DNA of 64,000 bases, from positions 124,001 to 188,000 of the forward strand of contig NZ_FNUJ01000015.1 of NCBI RefSeq assembly GCF_900107925.1. The letters are read 5' to 3'. Origin of the DNA: Amycolatopsis pretoriensis (GTDB taxonomy: Bacteria; Actinomycetota; Actinomycetes; Mycobacteriales; Pseudonocardiaceae). Under the pieces are notes generated by a model. It saw only the letters and a list, made by a program, of their open reading frames with translations. It was not told the origin of the DNA and did no database searches. Positions within the stretch are counted from its first letter, which is position 1; each line of letters opens with the position of its first letter. Made by a program: the position numbers and the translations under genes. Below are positions 22,713 to 30,216 of this stretch, piece by piece.

Positions 22713-24281
22713 TCAGACCACAGTGGACAGAGCGGTGTAGGCGATGCCCGGTCCCGTGCGCTCCCACACGACGTCGGGGCAGTCCAAGCCCTCCGCGGAA
22801 AGCTGCCGCTTGACGACCTTGAACGTCGACGTCCGCGGCAGTTCCCGGACCGTGCGCACGTACTGGGGCACCTGCTTGGGTCCGAGGTCGGACTGGGCGG
22901 CGAGGAACCGGCCGAACTCGGCGGGGTCCAGGGGAGCGCCGCCGGTGACGACGGCGGCCATCACCCGGTCTCCGGTCACCGGGTCGGGCACGGCGTAGAC
23001 GGCGGTGTCGGTGATCGCGGGGTGCCGCAGGAGGATCCGCTCGATCGGCGCCGTGCCGAGGTTCTCGCCGTCGACGCGGAGCCAGTCGCCCAGCCGGCCG
23101 GCGAAGTAGCAGAACCCGGCCGCGTCCGCGTAAGCCAGGTCGCCGGTGTGGAACCGGCCGTCGCGCAGGCGTTCCGCGTCGGCGTCGGGGTCCCGGTAGT
23201 ACCCGGCGAACCAGCCGGCGCCCGCGGTGTTGACCAGCTCGCCGACGGCGTCCTCGGCGTTGACCAGCCGGCCGTCGGCGTCGAACTCGGCCGGTGGGCA
23301 CGGCCGGCCGGTGTGCGGGTGCAGGATGGCGACGTCGGGCGTCGGCCGGCCGAGCGAGCCCGCCGGGGTGTCGTCCGTGCGGGCGAATCCGATGCCGCCC
23401 TCGGTGGAGCCGAACGCGTCGACGACCTTGCAGCCGAAGCGCTTCTCGAACGCGGCGAGGTCGGCGCTCGCCCCTTCGTTCCCGTAGACCAGGCGCAGCG
23501 GGTTCTCCGTGTCGTCCGGCTTCGCCGGCGTGGCGACCACATAGGACAGTGGCTTGCCGACGTAGTTGGCGTAGGTGACGCCGAACTTCCGCACGTCGGG
23601 CAGGAAGCCGGACGCGGAGAACCGCCGGCGCAGGGCGATGCCCGCGCCCGCCGCGAGCCCGACCGCCCAGCCGGCCATGATGGCGTTGGAGTGGAACATC
23701 GGCATCGAGACGTACACGGTGTCCGATGTGGACAGACGGAAACGCTCGGCCAGCATCGCGCCGGGGAAGGCGATCTTGCCGTGCGTGCAGCGGACGGCCT
23801 TCGGGTCGCCGCTGGTGCCGGAGGTGAAGATCAGCATGAGCAGGTCATCGGGCGCCGCGGGAACGGGGTCGATCGGGTCGGCCGCCGGCGGCCACGATCC
23901 CAGGTCCCGCACGGGGACGCCGCCGAGGTCCAGGTCCGCCAGCAGGGGCCGGTACTTCGGCTCGGTGAGCACGACCTGACAGTCGGCGAGCCGGACGTCC
24001 CGCGCGAGGGCGGCCCCGCGCCGGGTGGGGTTGAGCCCGACCAGCACGGCCCCGGCGAAGGCGCAGGCGCCGAGCAGGACGGAGAAGGCGGGGACGTTGT
24101 CGGCGAGGACGCCGACGTGCGGCGGCTTGCCCGGGTCCACCGTGTTCCGGAGGCCGGCGGCGAGCCGCGCCGAGGCTCGGACGTGTTCGGCCCAGGAGAT
24201 GGTCTCGTCCTCGAACCTCAGGCCAGGGCGTTCGTCACCGGCGCGGGCCAGCAGGAGCTCGGTCACGGTCGGAACGCTCAT
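22713..24281 (-). CDS. fadD17: Long-chain acyl-CoA synthetase, FadD17-like
   Basis: A 522-residue ANL-superfamily enzyme. The P-loop is IFTSGTSGDPKAV (residues 151-163), followed by the aromatic substrate motif YVSMPMFHSNA. The adenine region is DAFGSTEGG, the hinge is GRLGDWLRVDGENL, and the catalytic Lys is in TSTFKVVK near the C-terminus. It activates a fatty or steroid side-chain acid to an adenylate and then to the CoA thioester. The pattern of the P-loop and its neighbours resembles mycobacterial FadD17, a member of the cholesterol regulon, and a KstR-like box lies 25 bp upstream, which supports that name. GGAGGTG precedes the ATG. The gene stands alone on its strand. Confidence 0.85.
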   Translation of the reverse strand: MSVPTVTELLLARAGDERPGLRFEDETISWAEHVRASARLAAGLRNTVDPGKPPHVGVLADNVPAFSVLLGACAFAGAVLVGLNPTRRGAALARDVRLADCQVVLTEPKYRPLLADLDLGGVPVRDLGSWPPAADPIDPVPAAPDDLLMLIFTSGTSGDPKAVRCTHGKIAFPGAMLAERFRLSTSDTVYVSMPMFHSNAIMAGWAVGLAAGAGIALRRRFSASGFLPDVRKFGVTYANYVGKPLSYVVATPAKPDDTENPLRLVYGNEGASADLAAFEKRFGCKVVDAFGSTEGGIGFARTDDTPAGSLGRPTPDVAILHPHTGRPCPPAEFDADGRLVNAEDAVGELVNTAGAGWFAGYYRDPDADAERLRDGRFHTGDLAYADAAGFCYFAGRLGDWLRVDGENLGTAPIERILLRHPAITDTAVYAVPDPVTGDRVMAAVVTGGAPLDPAEFGRFLAAQSDLGPKQVPQYVRTVRELPRTSTFKVVKRQLSAEGLDCPDVVWERTGPGIAYTALSTVV

Positions 24282-24305
24282 CCGGGCACCTCCGGCGATC
24301 AGAAG

Positions 24306-24319
24306 TGAAACACGTTCTA
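24306..24319. promoter_or_regulatory. KstR-like operator
   Basis: TGAAACACGTTCTA (on the minus strand TAGAACGTGTTTCA) fits the KstR consensus TnnAACnnGTTnnA exactly. It lies 25 bp before the acyl-CoA synthetase start, in the right place to repress it until a steroid CoA intermediate appears. Confidence 0.75.
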
Positions 24320-24357
24320 CTTCTATCACGCCGCCGGGCACGCGGTCCACAGCGCCG

Positions 24358-24403
24358 GTCGTGAGTGGCAATTCGGGTTAGAACCCGAATTGCCACTCAC
24401 GAC
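24358..24403. repeat. Perfect 46-bp palindrome (22-bp arms, 2-base centre)
   Basis: The left arm begins CGTGAGTGGCAATTCGGG (the outermost bases GT precede it) and the right arm is its exact reverse complement, with AG at the centre. It sits between the end of the Mug gene (24433) and the promoter of the acyl-CoA synthetase. As RNA it would form a very strong hairpin, with no T-tract after it. It may serve as a terminator, but its length and perfection suggest a dispersed palindromic repeat element. Confidence 0.85.
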
Positions 24404-24432
24404 ATCCTGGCGACCACCCGGCCGGCCGAGGC

Positions 24433-25023
24433 TCACCCTGCGGGCGCCGCCGGTTCCGGAAACGGGCCGTCGCCGAGCAGGCCGGACCTGTCCGGCACAC
24501 CCGCCGCGAAGCGCAGCCGTGCGAACTCCACCGCCAGCGCCTCCGGCGGGTAGTGCGCGTTGAGCCCACTCGGGTTGGGCACGATCCACACCCTGGCACC
24601 CCCGATCGTCTCGGCCTGGGGACCGAGCCGGGCGCGCGGAGCCCCGAACGCCGCCCGGTACCCGGTCACCCCCAGCATCGCCAGCCACTCCGGCCGGATC
24701 GCCGCGACCCTCTCCGCCAAGTCCCGCCCGCCCGCGACCAGCTCCGAGCGGGACAGCTGCGCGGCCCGGGCCGTCGGGCGGCGCACGATGCTGGTGATCC
24801 CCAGTCCCCAGTCCAGCAGGAGCCGTTCCTCCTCCGCGCGCAGCCTCCGGGGCGTGAACCCGGACCGGTGCAGCGCGGGCCAGAACCGGTTGCCCGGCGT
24901 GTGGAAGCTGTGCCCGGCCGCCGCCGACGAGAGGCCCGGGTTGATGCCCACGAACACCACCCGCAGCCCCTCGGCGACCACGTCCGGCAGCACCTGTTCC
25001 CGCATCCCCCCATCGAACACCAC
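24433..25023 (-). CDS. mug: Mismatch-specific (G:U/T) DNA glycosylase, Mug/TDG family
   Basis: A 196-residue member of the Mug/TDG branch of uracil-DNA glycosylases. The active-site motif GINPG appears as VVFVGINPGLSSAAAGHSFHTPGNRFWPAL near residue 25. The intercalating loop is VWIVPNPSGLNAHYP near residue 148. It removes uracil or thymine mispaired with guanine, plus other damaged pyrimidines. The first GTG (25023) lies three bases after the stop of the secreted SMP-30-like gene, so translation may be coupled. An ATG at 25005 is an alternative start that would drop six residues. Being placed behind secreted-enzyme genes is odd for a repair gene and is probably incidental. Confidence 0.88.
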   Translation of the reverse strand: MVFDGGMREQVLPDVVAEGLRVVFVGINPGLSSAAAGHSFHTPGNRFWPALHRSGFTPRRLRAEEERLLLDWGLGITSIVRRPTARAAQLSRSELVAGGRDLAERVAAIRPEWLAMLGVTGYRAAFGAPRARLGPQAETIGGARVWIVPNPSGLNAHYPPEALAVEFARLRFAAGVPDRSGLLGDGPFPEPAAPAG

Positions 25024-25026
25024 CGG

Positions 25027-26418
25027 TCAGTACGGCCACCCGGGGACGTTCAGCCGGATGCTGTAGAGCGCGAAGTTCCCGTTGTCACCCCCGGTCGACG
25101 GCGTGCCGGAGGTGATGAACAGCGTCTTGCCGTCCGGGCCGCCGAACGCGGCGTTGGTCGCGGTGCGGCCCGCCGTGATCGTGCCGAGGGCCTGGCCCGA
25201 CGGGGCGAACACGTGGACGACGCCGTCGCCGTAGGTCACCTGGTAGACGTTGCCCGCGCAGTCGATCGTGCCGCCGTCCGTGCCGCCCAGCGACGCGAAG
25301 TCGGCGCGGGCGCCGGTGCTGCCGTCGGCGTTCACCGGGTAGTGGTAGATCCGGCCGGTGGCGTTCCCGCCCACGTACAGGGTGCGGCCGTCCGGGGCCA
25401 GCTCGATGCCGTTGGGCTCGCGGATCGTGTCGTCGATCAGCGAGACGACGCCGTCGCGGACGCGGAACACCCCGGTCCGGCCGCCCATCCCGTCGGGACG
25501 GTCCGCCCGCTGGAAGTCCGGGTCGGTGAAGTACACCGTGCCGTCCGCGGCTTCGGTGACGTCGTTGGGCGAGTTGAACGCGCGGCCCTGGAAGTTCGCG
25601 GCGAGCGTCGTGCGCTGCCCGGTCGCGAGGTCGTAGCGGGAGACGCTGCGCTGGTCGTGCGTCGCGGCGATGACGGACTTGCCGTCGCGGGCCAGCGCGA
25701 GCCCGTTGCTGCCCGCGTTCGCGATGACGGTGGTGAACGCGCCCGTCGCCGGGGTGTAGCGCAGGACGTCCGACGGCTGGACGTTCTCCGGGCCCGTTCC
25801 GTCGTGCATGTTCGTCAGCAGGAGCGTCTGGCTCGCCTTGTCCCAGGTCGGCCCTTCGAGGAAGTTGAAGCCTTCGCGGATCTTGGTGGCGCTCAGCTGG
25901 GGTGACGGCAGTGGCGAGCCGAACGGGCCCGGCGGGCAGAACCCGGCGTCCGAGGTCCCGCCGGGCAGCGTCCACGCCTGGTTCGCGCCGCCCGTGCACG
26001 TCCAGAGCTGCAGCGGGGTGCCGTCCGCGCTGGAGACGCCGGTGGCGTCGAGGCACTTCCCGGACATGGGGTTGACGAGGCTGCCGGCCTGGGCGGTCCA
26101 ACGCTGGGCGCCGGTGCCGTTGCAGGTCCAGACCTGCACCGCCGCGCCGTTGCCCGTCGACCCGCCCGCCACGTCGAGGCACTTGCCCGACGCGGCCACG
26201 ACCGTGCCGTCGGCGGTCCACTGCTGGCCGGCGCCGCCGGTGCACGACCAGAGCCGCACCCGCGTGCCGTCGGTGCCGCCCGGGACGTCGAGGCACTTGC
26301 CGCCGAAGCCGGTGATCCGGCCGGCGCTCGCGACCCCGGAAGCGGCCGGGGCGGCGGCGACCACCCCGGCCAGGCACAGGGCGGCGACCGCGAGCCGGTG
26401 TCCGAAGTGGACGTTCAC
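25027..26418 (-). CDS. Secreted ricin-lectin / SMP-30-gluconolactonase-like protein
   Basis: A 463-residue exported protein. The GTG start overlaps the TGA of the upstream GH30 gene (GTGA), showing translational coupling. The signal peptide (1-31) has the core LAVAALCLAGVVAAAPAASG. A ricin-type beta-trefoil (about 32-175) has three QxW-style repeats, each opening with GKCLDV or GKCLDA and closing with QQWTA, QRWTA or QAWTL. The rest (about 185-460) is a six-bladed SMP-30/LRE-like propeller (FLEGPTWD, NSPNDVTEAADGTVYFTDPDF, REPNGIELAPDGRTLYVGG, GTDGGTIDCAGNVYQVTYG). That domain usually hydrolyses sugar lactones with a bound divalent metal. It may process a product of the GH30 enzyme or bind the same glycan. 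Confidence 0.88.
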   Translation of the reverse strand: MNVHFGHRLAVAALCLAGVVAAAPAASGVASAGRITGFGGKCLDVPGGTDGTRVRLWSCTGGAGQQWTADGTVVAASGKCLDVAGGSTGNGAAVQVWTCNGTGAQRWTAQAGSLVNPMSGKCLDATGVSSADGTPLQLWTCTGGANQAWTLPGGTSDAGFCPPGPFGSPLPSPQLSATKIREGFNFLEGPTWDKASQTLLLTNMHDGTGPENVQPSDVLRYTPATGAFTTVIANAGSNGLALARDGKSVIAATHDQRSVSRYDLATGQRTTLAANFQGRAFNSPNDVTEAADGTVYFTDPDFQRADRPDGMGGRTGVFRVRDGVVSLIDDTIREPNGIELAPDGRTLYVGGNATGRIYHYPVNADGSTGARADFASLGGTDGGTIDCAGNVYQVTYGDGVVHVFAPSGQALGTITAGRTATNAAFGGPDGKTLFITSGTPSTGGDNGNFALYSIRLNVPGWPY

Positions 26419-28214
26419 GCGGGCACCGTCCAGCGCTGGTTCGGGCCACCCGTGCACGTCCAGAGCTGGACCTGGGTGCCGTTGGCCGTGCCGCCGCCGG
26501 TCACGTCCAGGCACTTGCCGCTGCCGGCGTTGACGAGCGAGCCGTTCGCGCCGGTCGTCCACCGCTGGTTGCCGCCGCCGAAGCAGTCCCACAGCTGGAC
26601 CGGCGTGCCGTCGGCGGTGCCGCTCCCGGTGACGTCGAGGCACTTGCCGAGACCGCGGACCGTGCCGTCGGTACCGAGCGTCCACTGCTGGTTCGGGCCC
26701 GACGTGCAGTCCCACAGCTGCGGCCGGGTGCCGTTGGCGGTCGAGCCGCCGGTGACGTCGAGGCACTTGCCCAGCGCCGAGACCGCGCCGGTGCGGCCGG
26801 TCGGTGGCGGCGTGGTCCCGCCGGTGCCGGGCCAGGTGAACGTCGCCATCGCGCCGCCGGGGAGGGAGTAGCCGAACGACTGGCCGCCGTAGGAGACCTG
26901 GAAGTTCTGCGTGCCACCGCTGTTGAGGGCTACGAGCACGATGGTGCCGTCGGGGTTGCGGAAGGCGACGTTCTGGATGCCGCCGTCGCCGTAGCCGGTC
27001 GAGTCGATCCGCACCGCGCCCGGCTGCACGAACTTGCTGAGGTGGCCCAGGACGTAGTACTCGGCGTTGTAGGTGACGTTGGATCCGCTGGTGGTGACGA
27101 CGCCGGTGCAGTTGGTGCAGCTGCCGATCACCGGACCGTGGTTGCCGTCGAGGGCCATGTTCCACGTCGTGACGGTCTTGGCCCAGTTGCGGGTGGCGCC
27201 GATCGCGAGGTTGATCCCCTGCCAGCGCAGGGAATCGGCGAAGGTGTTGCCGGACTCGGTACCGGAGCACTCGGTGAAGAAGATGTCCTTGCCGGGCTGC
27301 GCGTTGTGCACTGTGGACTGTCCACTGGGGTTGCCGCCGTAGCAGTGCCACGCCGACCCGGCGACGTTGTTCCCGGCGCCGCTGTTGACCTGCTGGGCGT
27401 AGGTCGTGTCGTCCCAGTTGTGGTCGTAGCCCAGGATCTTGGCGTTCTGCCCGGCGGCGCGCAGCTTCGGGGCGAGGGTGTTGATGACGTTGACCTGCTG
27501 ACCCGAGGACATCGGCATGCCCGGGTAGCCCGGCGGGGAGAACTTGGGCTCGTTCTGCACGCTCAGGTAGTCGATCGGCGCGCCGGCGGCGCCGTAGGCC
27601 TGGGCGAACTTGACGAGGTAGTCGGCGTAGGTGCCGACCTGGCTGTCGTTGAGGTTCCCGCCGATGAGGTTGTTGTTGTTCTTCATCCAGGCCGGGGCGC
27701 TCCACGGCGTGGCCATGATGGACAGTCGCGGGTTCAGGGACTTGGCCTGCTTGACCAGCGGCAGGATGTAGGCGTTGTCGTGGGCGACGGAGAACCGCGA
27801 CAGGCTGGGGTCGGCGGCGCCGTCGTCGTAGGTGTAGAAGCTGCGCGAAAAGTCGGTCGCGCCGATCGGCTGGCGCAGGAAGCTCAGCCCCACCCCGGTG
27901 CCGGGGTTGAACAGGGCGTTCATGATTTCGTCGCGGCGCGGGGAGTTGCTGATGTTCCACGCGGCGGCGTCGGTGAACGACGCGCCGAACCCGACCATCG
28001 ACTGGTACGTCGCGTTCGGGTTGACGGTGATCACCGAGCCGCTGCCGCCGCTGCCGAAGGTCACGTTCCCCTGTTGCCGCAGCAGGTTCGCGCGGTCGGG
28101 GGTGGTGAGCCAGACGGCGGCGGAGGTCGCCGCTTCGGCGGTCGCGGCCGGGACGGCGAGCGTCGCCGCCGCGACCGCGGTCGCCAGGGTGAGTCCTCGG
28201 AGCCTTGCAGCCAT
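26415..28214 (-). CDS. Secreted GH30 glycosidase (glucosylceramidase-like) with ricin-type lectin domain
   Basis: A 599-residue exported enzyme. The signal peptide is residues 1-28. The GH30 barrel spans about 30-460, with FGASFTDAAAWNI near 76, acid/base Glu222 in SVQNEP and nucleophile Glu315 in FFTECSG. A short beta domain is followed by a Thr/Pro linker (GGTTPPPTG). A three-repeat ricin-type CBM13 domain fills about 472-599 (GKCLDVTG... QQWTL, QRWTT, QRWTVPA). It should cleave beta-glucosyl or related linkages in an extracellular glycan or glycolipid. The ATG at 28214 has GAGGAG upstream; an earlier GTG at 28226 is unlikely. It is transcribed with the SMP-30-like gene downstream, overlapping it by four bases. 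Confidence 0.93.
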   Translation of the reverse strand: MAARLRGLTLATAVAAATLAVPAATAEAATSAAVWLTTPDRANLLRQQGNVTFGSGGSGSVITVNPNATYQSMVGFGASFTDAAAWNISNSPRRDEIMNALFNPGTGVGLSFLRQPIGATDFSRSFYTYDDGAADPSLSRFSVAHDNAYILPLVKQAKSLNPRLSIMATPWSAPAWMKNNNNLIGGNLNDSQVGTYADYLVKFAQAYGAAGAPIDYLSVQNEPKFSPPGYPGMPMSSGQQVNVINTLAPKLRAAGQNAKILGYDHNWDDTTYAQQVNSGAGNNVAGSAWHCYGGNPSGQSTVHNAQPGKDIFFTECSGTESGNTFADSLRWQGINLAIGATRNWAKTVTTWNMALDGNHGPVIGSCTNCTGVVTTSGSNVTYNAEYYVLGHLSKFVQPGAVRIDSTGYGDGGIQNVAFRNPDGTIVLVALNSGGTQNFQVSYGGQSFGYSLPGGAMATFTWPGTGGTTPPPTGRTGAVSALGKCLDVTGGSTANGTRPQLWDCTSGPNQQWTLGTDGTVRGLGKCLDVTGSGTADGTPVQLWDCFGGGNQRWTTGANGSLVNAGSGKCLDVTGGGTANGTQVQLWTCTGGPNQRWTVPA

Positions 28215-28261
28215 GCCACTCCTCACGGGTGCGGGGACAGTGGCGGCTGTCGGGAAAGGTG

Positions 28262-28291
28262 ATCGTAAGTAATCCTAATTTTGGGTGTCAA
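28262..28291 (-). promoter_or_regulatory. Promoter of the GH30 operon
   Basis: On the minus strand TTGACA (28291-28286) and TACGAT (28267-28262) are separated by 18 bases in a conspicuously AT-rich patch about 50 bp upstream of the GH30 start. The AT-rich spacer contains TTAGGATTAC, which could also be read by a sugar-responsive repressor. Confidence 0.6.
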
Positions 28292-28319
28292 GGCCCCGTG
28301 TTTCGGTCAGCGGGACGCA

Positions 28320-29516
28320 TCACCACGTCACCGGCACCGACGTCACGCCGTGGATCGGGGAGAACGTCCGGAATTCGAGCCGCTCGAACGGCACCGTCAA
28401 CCGCAGGTCCGGGAACCGGCGCAGCAGCGCGGGAAGCGCTATCTTCAGCTCCATCCTGGCCAGCTGCTGCCCGAGGCACTGGTGCGCGCCGAAGCCGAAC
28501 GCCAAGTGCGGTACCGGTTTCCGGCGGACGTCGAGGCCGGGCTCGCCGACCAGCGCCGGGTCGTGGTTCGCCGCCAGGACCGACAGCGACAGCCACTCGT
28601 CCGCGGCGATCCGGTGGCCGTCGACTTCCACGTCCGTCGTGGCACGGCGGTCGAGGTAGGTGACGACGGACAGGTAGCGCAGCAGGTCTTCGATCGCCGG
28701 CGTCGCCACCTCGGGGTCGTCGCGGACGGCGGCCAGCTGCTCCGGGTCGCGCAGCAGGGCCAGGGTGCCGAGCGCGATCGTGTTCGACGTCGTTTCGTGG
28801 CCCGCGATGAGGAGCAGGTTGCCGAAGCCGACGAGTTCCTCGTCGGTGATCTCGTCGCCGTGCCCGGCGATCACCCCGCCGAGCAGGCCGTCGCCCGGCT
28901 CGGCGCGCAACCGGGTGACGAGCTCGGCCATGTACGCGTGCATCGCGGCGTAGTTGGCGAACTGCTCCTGCTCGGGGCGGGTGGCGTCGAGCAGGACCGC
29001 GCTGCGGTGCTGGAAGTCCGCGCGGTCGGCGTGGGGGACGCCGAGCAGGTCGCAGATCACCAGCGACGGGATGGGCAGCGCGTACGCCGGCACGAGGTCC
29101 GCGCCCGGACCGGCCGCCTCCATCGCGTCCAGGTGCTCGGTGACGATCTTTCCGATCGCCGGTTCCATCGCCCGCAGCCGGCGGACGGTGAAGGCGCCCG
29201 CCAGCAGCCGCCGCAGCCGCAGGTGTTCGGGGCCGTCGTAGCCGAGCAGGAAACCGGGCTGGTTGAACAGCGTGCGCGGCGCGTCGGGATCGGCGTTCAG
29301 GTCGGCGCCGATGTCGTCGTGCCCGAACACCGCGCGGACGTCGCCGTAGCGCGTGACGGCGCGAGCCTCCCGCTGCCCGAAGAACGGGTGGTACCGCGGG
29401 ATGCGGGGCAGTTCGGGGCGTTCGCGCAGCTCGGTCAGCTCGGCGGCCGGCTCGAGCGGGCAGCCGGCGGCCCGGCGGCCGGTCGGCAGGACGGTGTACT
29501 GCGGGGAATCCGGCAT
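28320..29516 (-). CDS. Cytochrome P450
   Basis: A 398-residue soluble bacterial P450. The I-helix oxygen-activation motif is LLIAGHETTSNTI. The K-helix ExxR lies in AIEDLLRYLSV (ExxR-like, with Glu and Arg visible). The heme loop is FGFGAHQCLGQ with axial Cys347. It resembles CYP105/107-type actinomycete enzymes that hydroxylate drugs or secondary metabolites. The ATG at 29516 has GGAGAG upstream. It is divergent from a TetR regulator, and two palindromes in the gap suggest it is repressed by that protein. There is no ferredoxin gene beside it. Confidence 0.93.
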   Translation of the reverse strand: MPDSPQYTVLPTGRRAAGCPLEPAAELTELRERPELPRIPRYHPFFGQREARAVTRYGDVRAVFGHDDIGADLNADPDAPRTLFNQPGFLLGYDGPEHLRLRRLLAGAFTVRRLRAMEPAIGKIVTEHLDAMEAAGPGADLVPAYALPIPSLVICDLLGVPHADRADFQHRSAVLLDATRPEQEQFANYAAMHAYMAELVTRLRAEPGDGLLGGVIAGHGDEITDEELVGFGNLLLIAGHETTSNTIALGTLALLRDPEQLAAVRDDPEVATPAIEDLLRYLSVVTYLDRRATTDVEVDGHRIAADEWLSLSVLAANHDPALVGEPGLDVRRKPVPHLAFGFGAHQCLGQQLARMELKIALPALLRRFPDLRLTVPFERLEFRTFSPIHGVTSVPVTW

Positions 29517-29540
29517 GGTCTGCTCTCCGAAGGGAAGTTG

Positions 29541-29557
29541 TGAGACATCACGTCTCA
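29541..29557. promoter_or_regulatory. TetR operator 1 (P450-proximal)
   Basis: TGAGAC and GTCTCA separated by ATCAC form a perfect six-base inverted repeat 25 bp before the P450 start. The TGAGAC/GTCTCA arms resemble the TCTCATAG core of the second site, so both may bind the same regulator. Confidence 0.7.
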
Positions 29558-29582
29558 TAGATGCCGACCCTGCCACGGGGTG

Positions 29583-29609
29583 ATCTATGAGTCAACCTGT
29601 CTCATAGAT
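29583..29609. promoter_or_regulatory. TetR operator 2 (regulator-proximal)
   Basis: ATCTATGAG and CTCATAGAT form a perfect nine-base inverted repeat with a nine-base centre, ending 20 bp before the TetR start. This is the expected place for autorepression. Confidence 0.75.
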
Positions 29610-29628
29610 CCGCTCGTATGATGCAGCG

Positions 29629-30195
29629 GTGAGTTACTCGACGGACCCGCGCGCGACGCGTTCCCGGGAGGCGATCCTGGTGGCCGCCCGGGGGCTGCTG
29701 GCGAGCGAGGGGCCCGGCGCGGTCACCCACCAGCGCGTCTCCCAGGAGGCCGGCGTCGGGCGGGCCACCGTCTACCGGCACTGGCCGCGGTCCGACCAGC
29801 TGCTGCTGGACGTGATGGAGGGCGCCGACCTGCCGCTGTTCAAGGACCCCGGGACGCCGGTCCGGCCCTGGCTGCGGCGGCAGCTGCGGCAGCTGGCCGA
29901 CGAGGTGCTGCCGCCCGCGGTGGCCGGCCTGTCGCTGGCCATGATGCAGTCGGCGCTCTGGGACCCGGAGCTCGCACGCCGCCGCGACGAGTCGAACGAG
30001 ACGATCCGGACGCGCGTCCACGCGGCGATCCGGTCGGCCGTCGCCGGAGGGGAGCTCGAGACGGACGCCGACCCGGCGGACCTGGTGTCGATGCTGGTCG
30101 GGCCGATCGTCTACCGCACGGCGATGCAGCGCGAGGCGGTCCCGGACCGTCTCATCGAGCGGCTCCTCGACAGCGTCGGGACCTGGCGGAGCTGA
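29629..30195 (+). CDS. TetR family transcriptional regulator
   Basis: A 188-residue repressor. The N-terminal TetR HTH is typical (TRSREAILVAARGLLASEG, then HQRVSQEAGVGRATVYRHWP). The C-terminal helical domain contains DLVSMLVGPIVYRTAMQ and ends in RLIERLLDSVGTW, resembling the TetR_C_11/16 type. It starts at a GTG without a strong ribosome site. It is divergent from the P450 gene, with paired palindromes in the gap, so it most likely senses a P450 substrate or related lipophilic compound. It ends 21 bp before the convergent PaaX-type gene. Confidence 0.92.
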   Translation: MSYSTDPRATRSREAILVAARGLLASEGPGAVTHQRVSQEAGVGRATVYRHWPRSDQLLLDVMEGADLPLFKDPGTPVRPWLRRQLRQLADEVLPPAVAGLSLAMMQSALWDPELARRRDESNETIRTRVHAAIRSAVAGGELETDADPADLVSMLVGPIVYRTAMQREAVPDRLIERLLDSVGTWRS

Positions 30196-30216
30196 CCGGT
30201 TGTCCGGTGTGGACGG

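Noticed and set aside
22353..24308. A 651-codon plus-strand frame over the acyl-CoA synthetase
   Set aside because: It is antisense to a gene with complete adenylation motifs and itself shows only repetitive charged sequence.
25027..27960. A 977-codon minus-strand frame reading through the SMP-30-like gene into the GH30 gene
   Set aside because: Only the part downstream of the GTG at 26418 is protein-like; upstream it is a shifted frame of the GH30 gene.
28320..29516. P450 considered as a tailoring enzyme of the NRPS cluster
   Set aside because: It lies more than 4 kb from the cluster, points away from it, has its own TetR control and is separated by unrelated genes.
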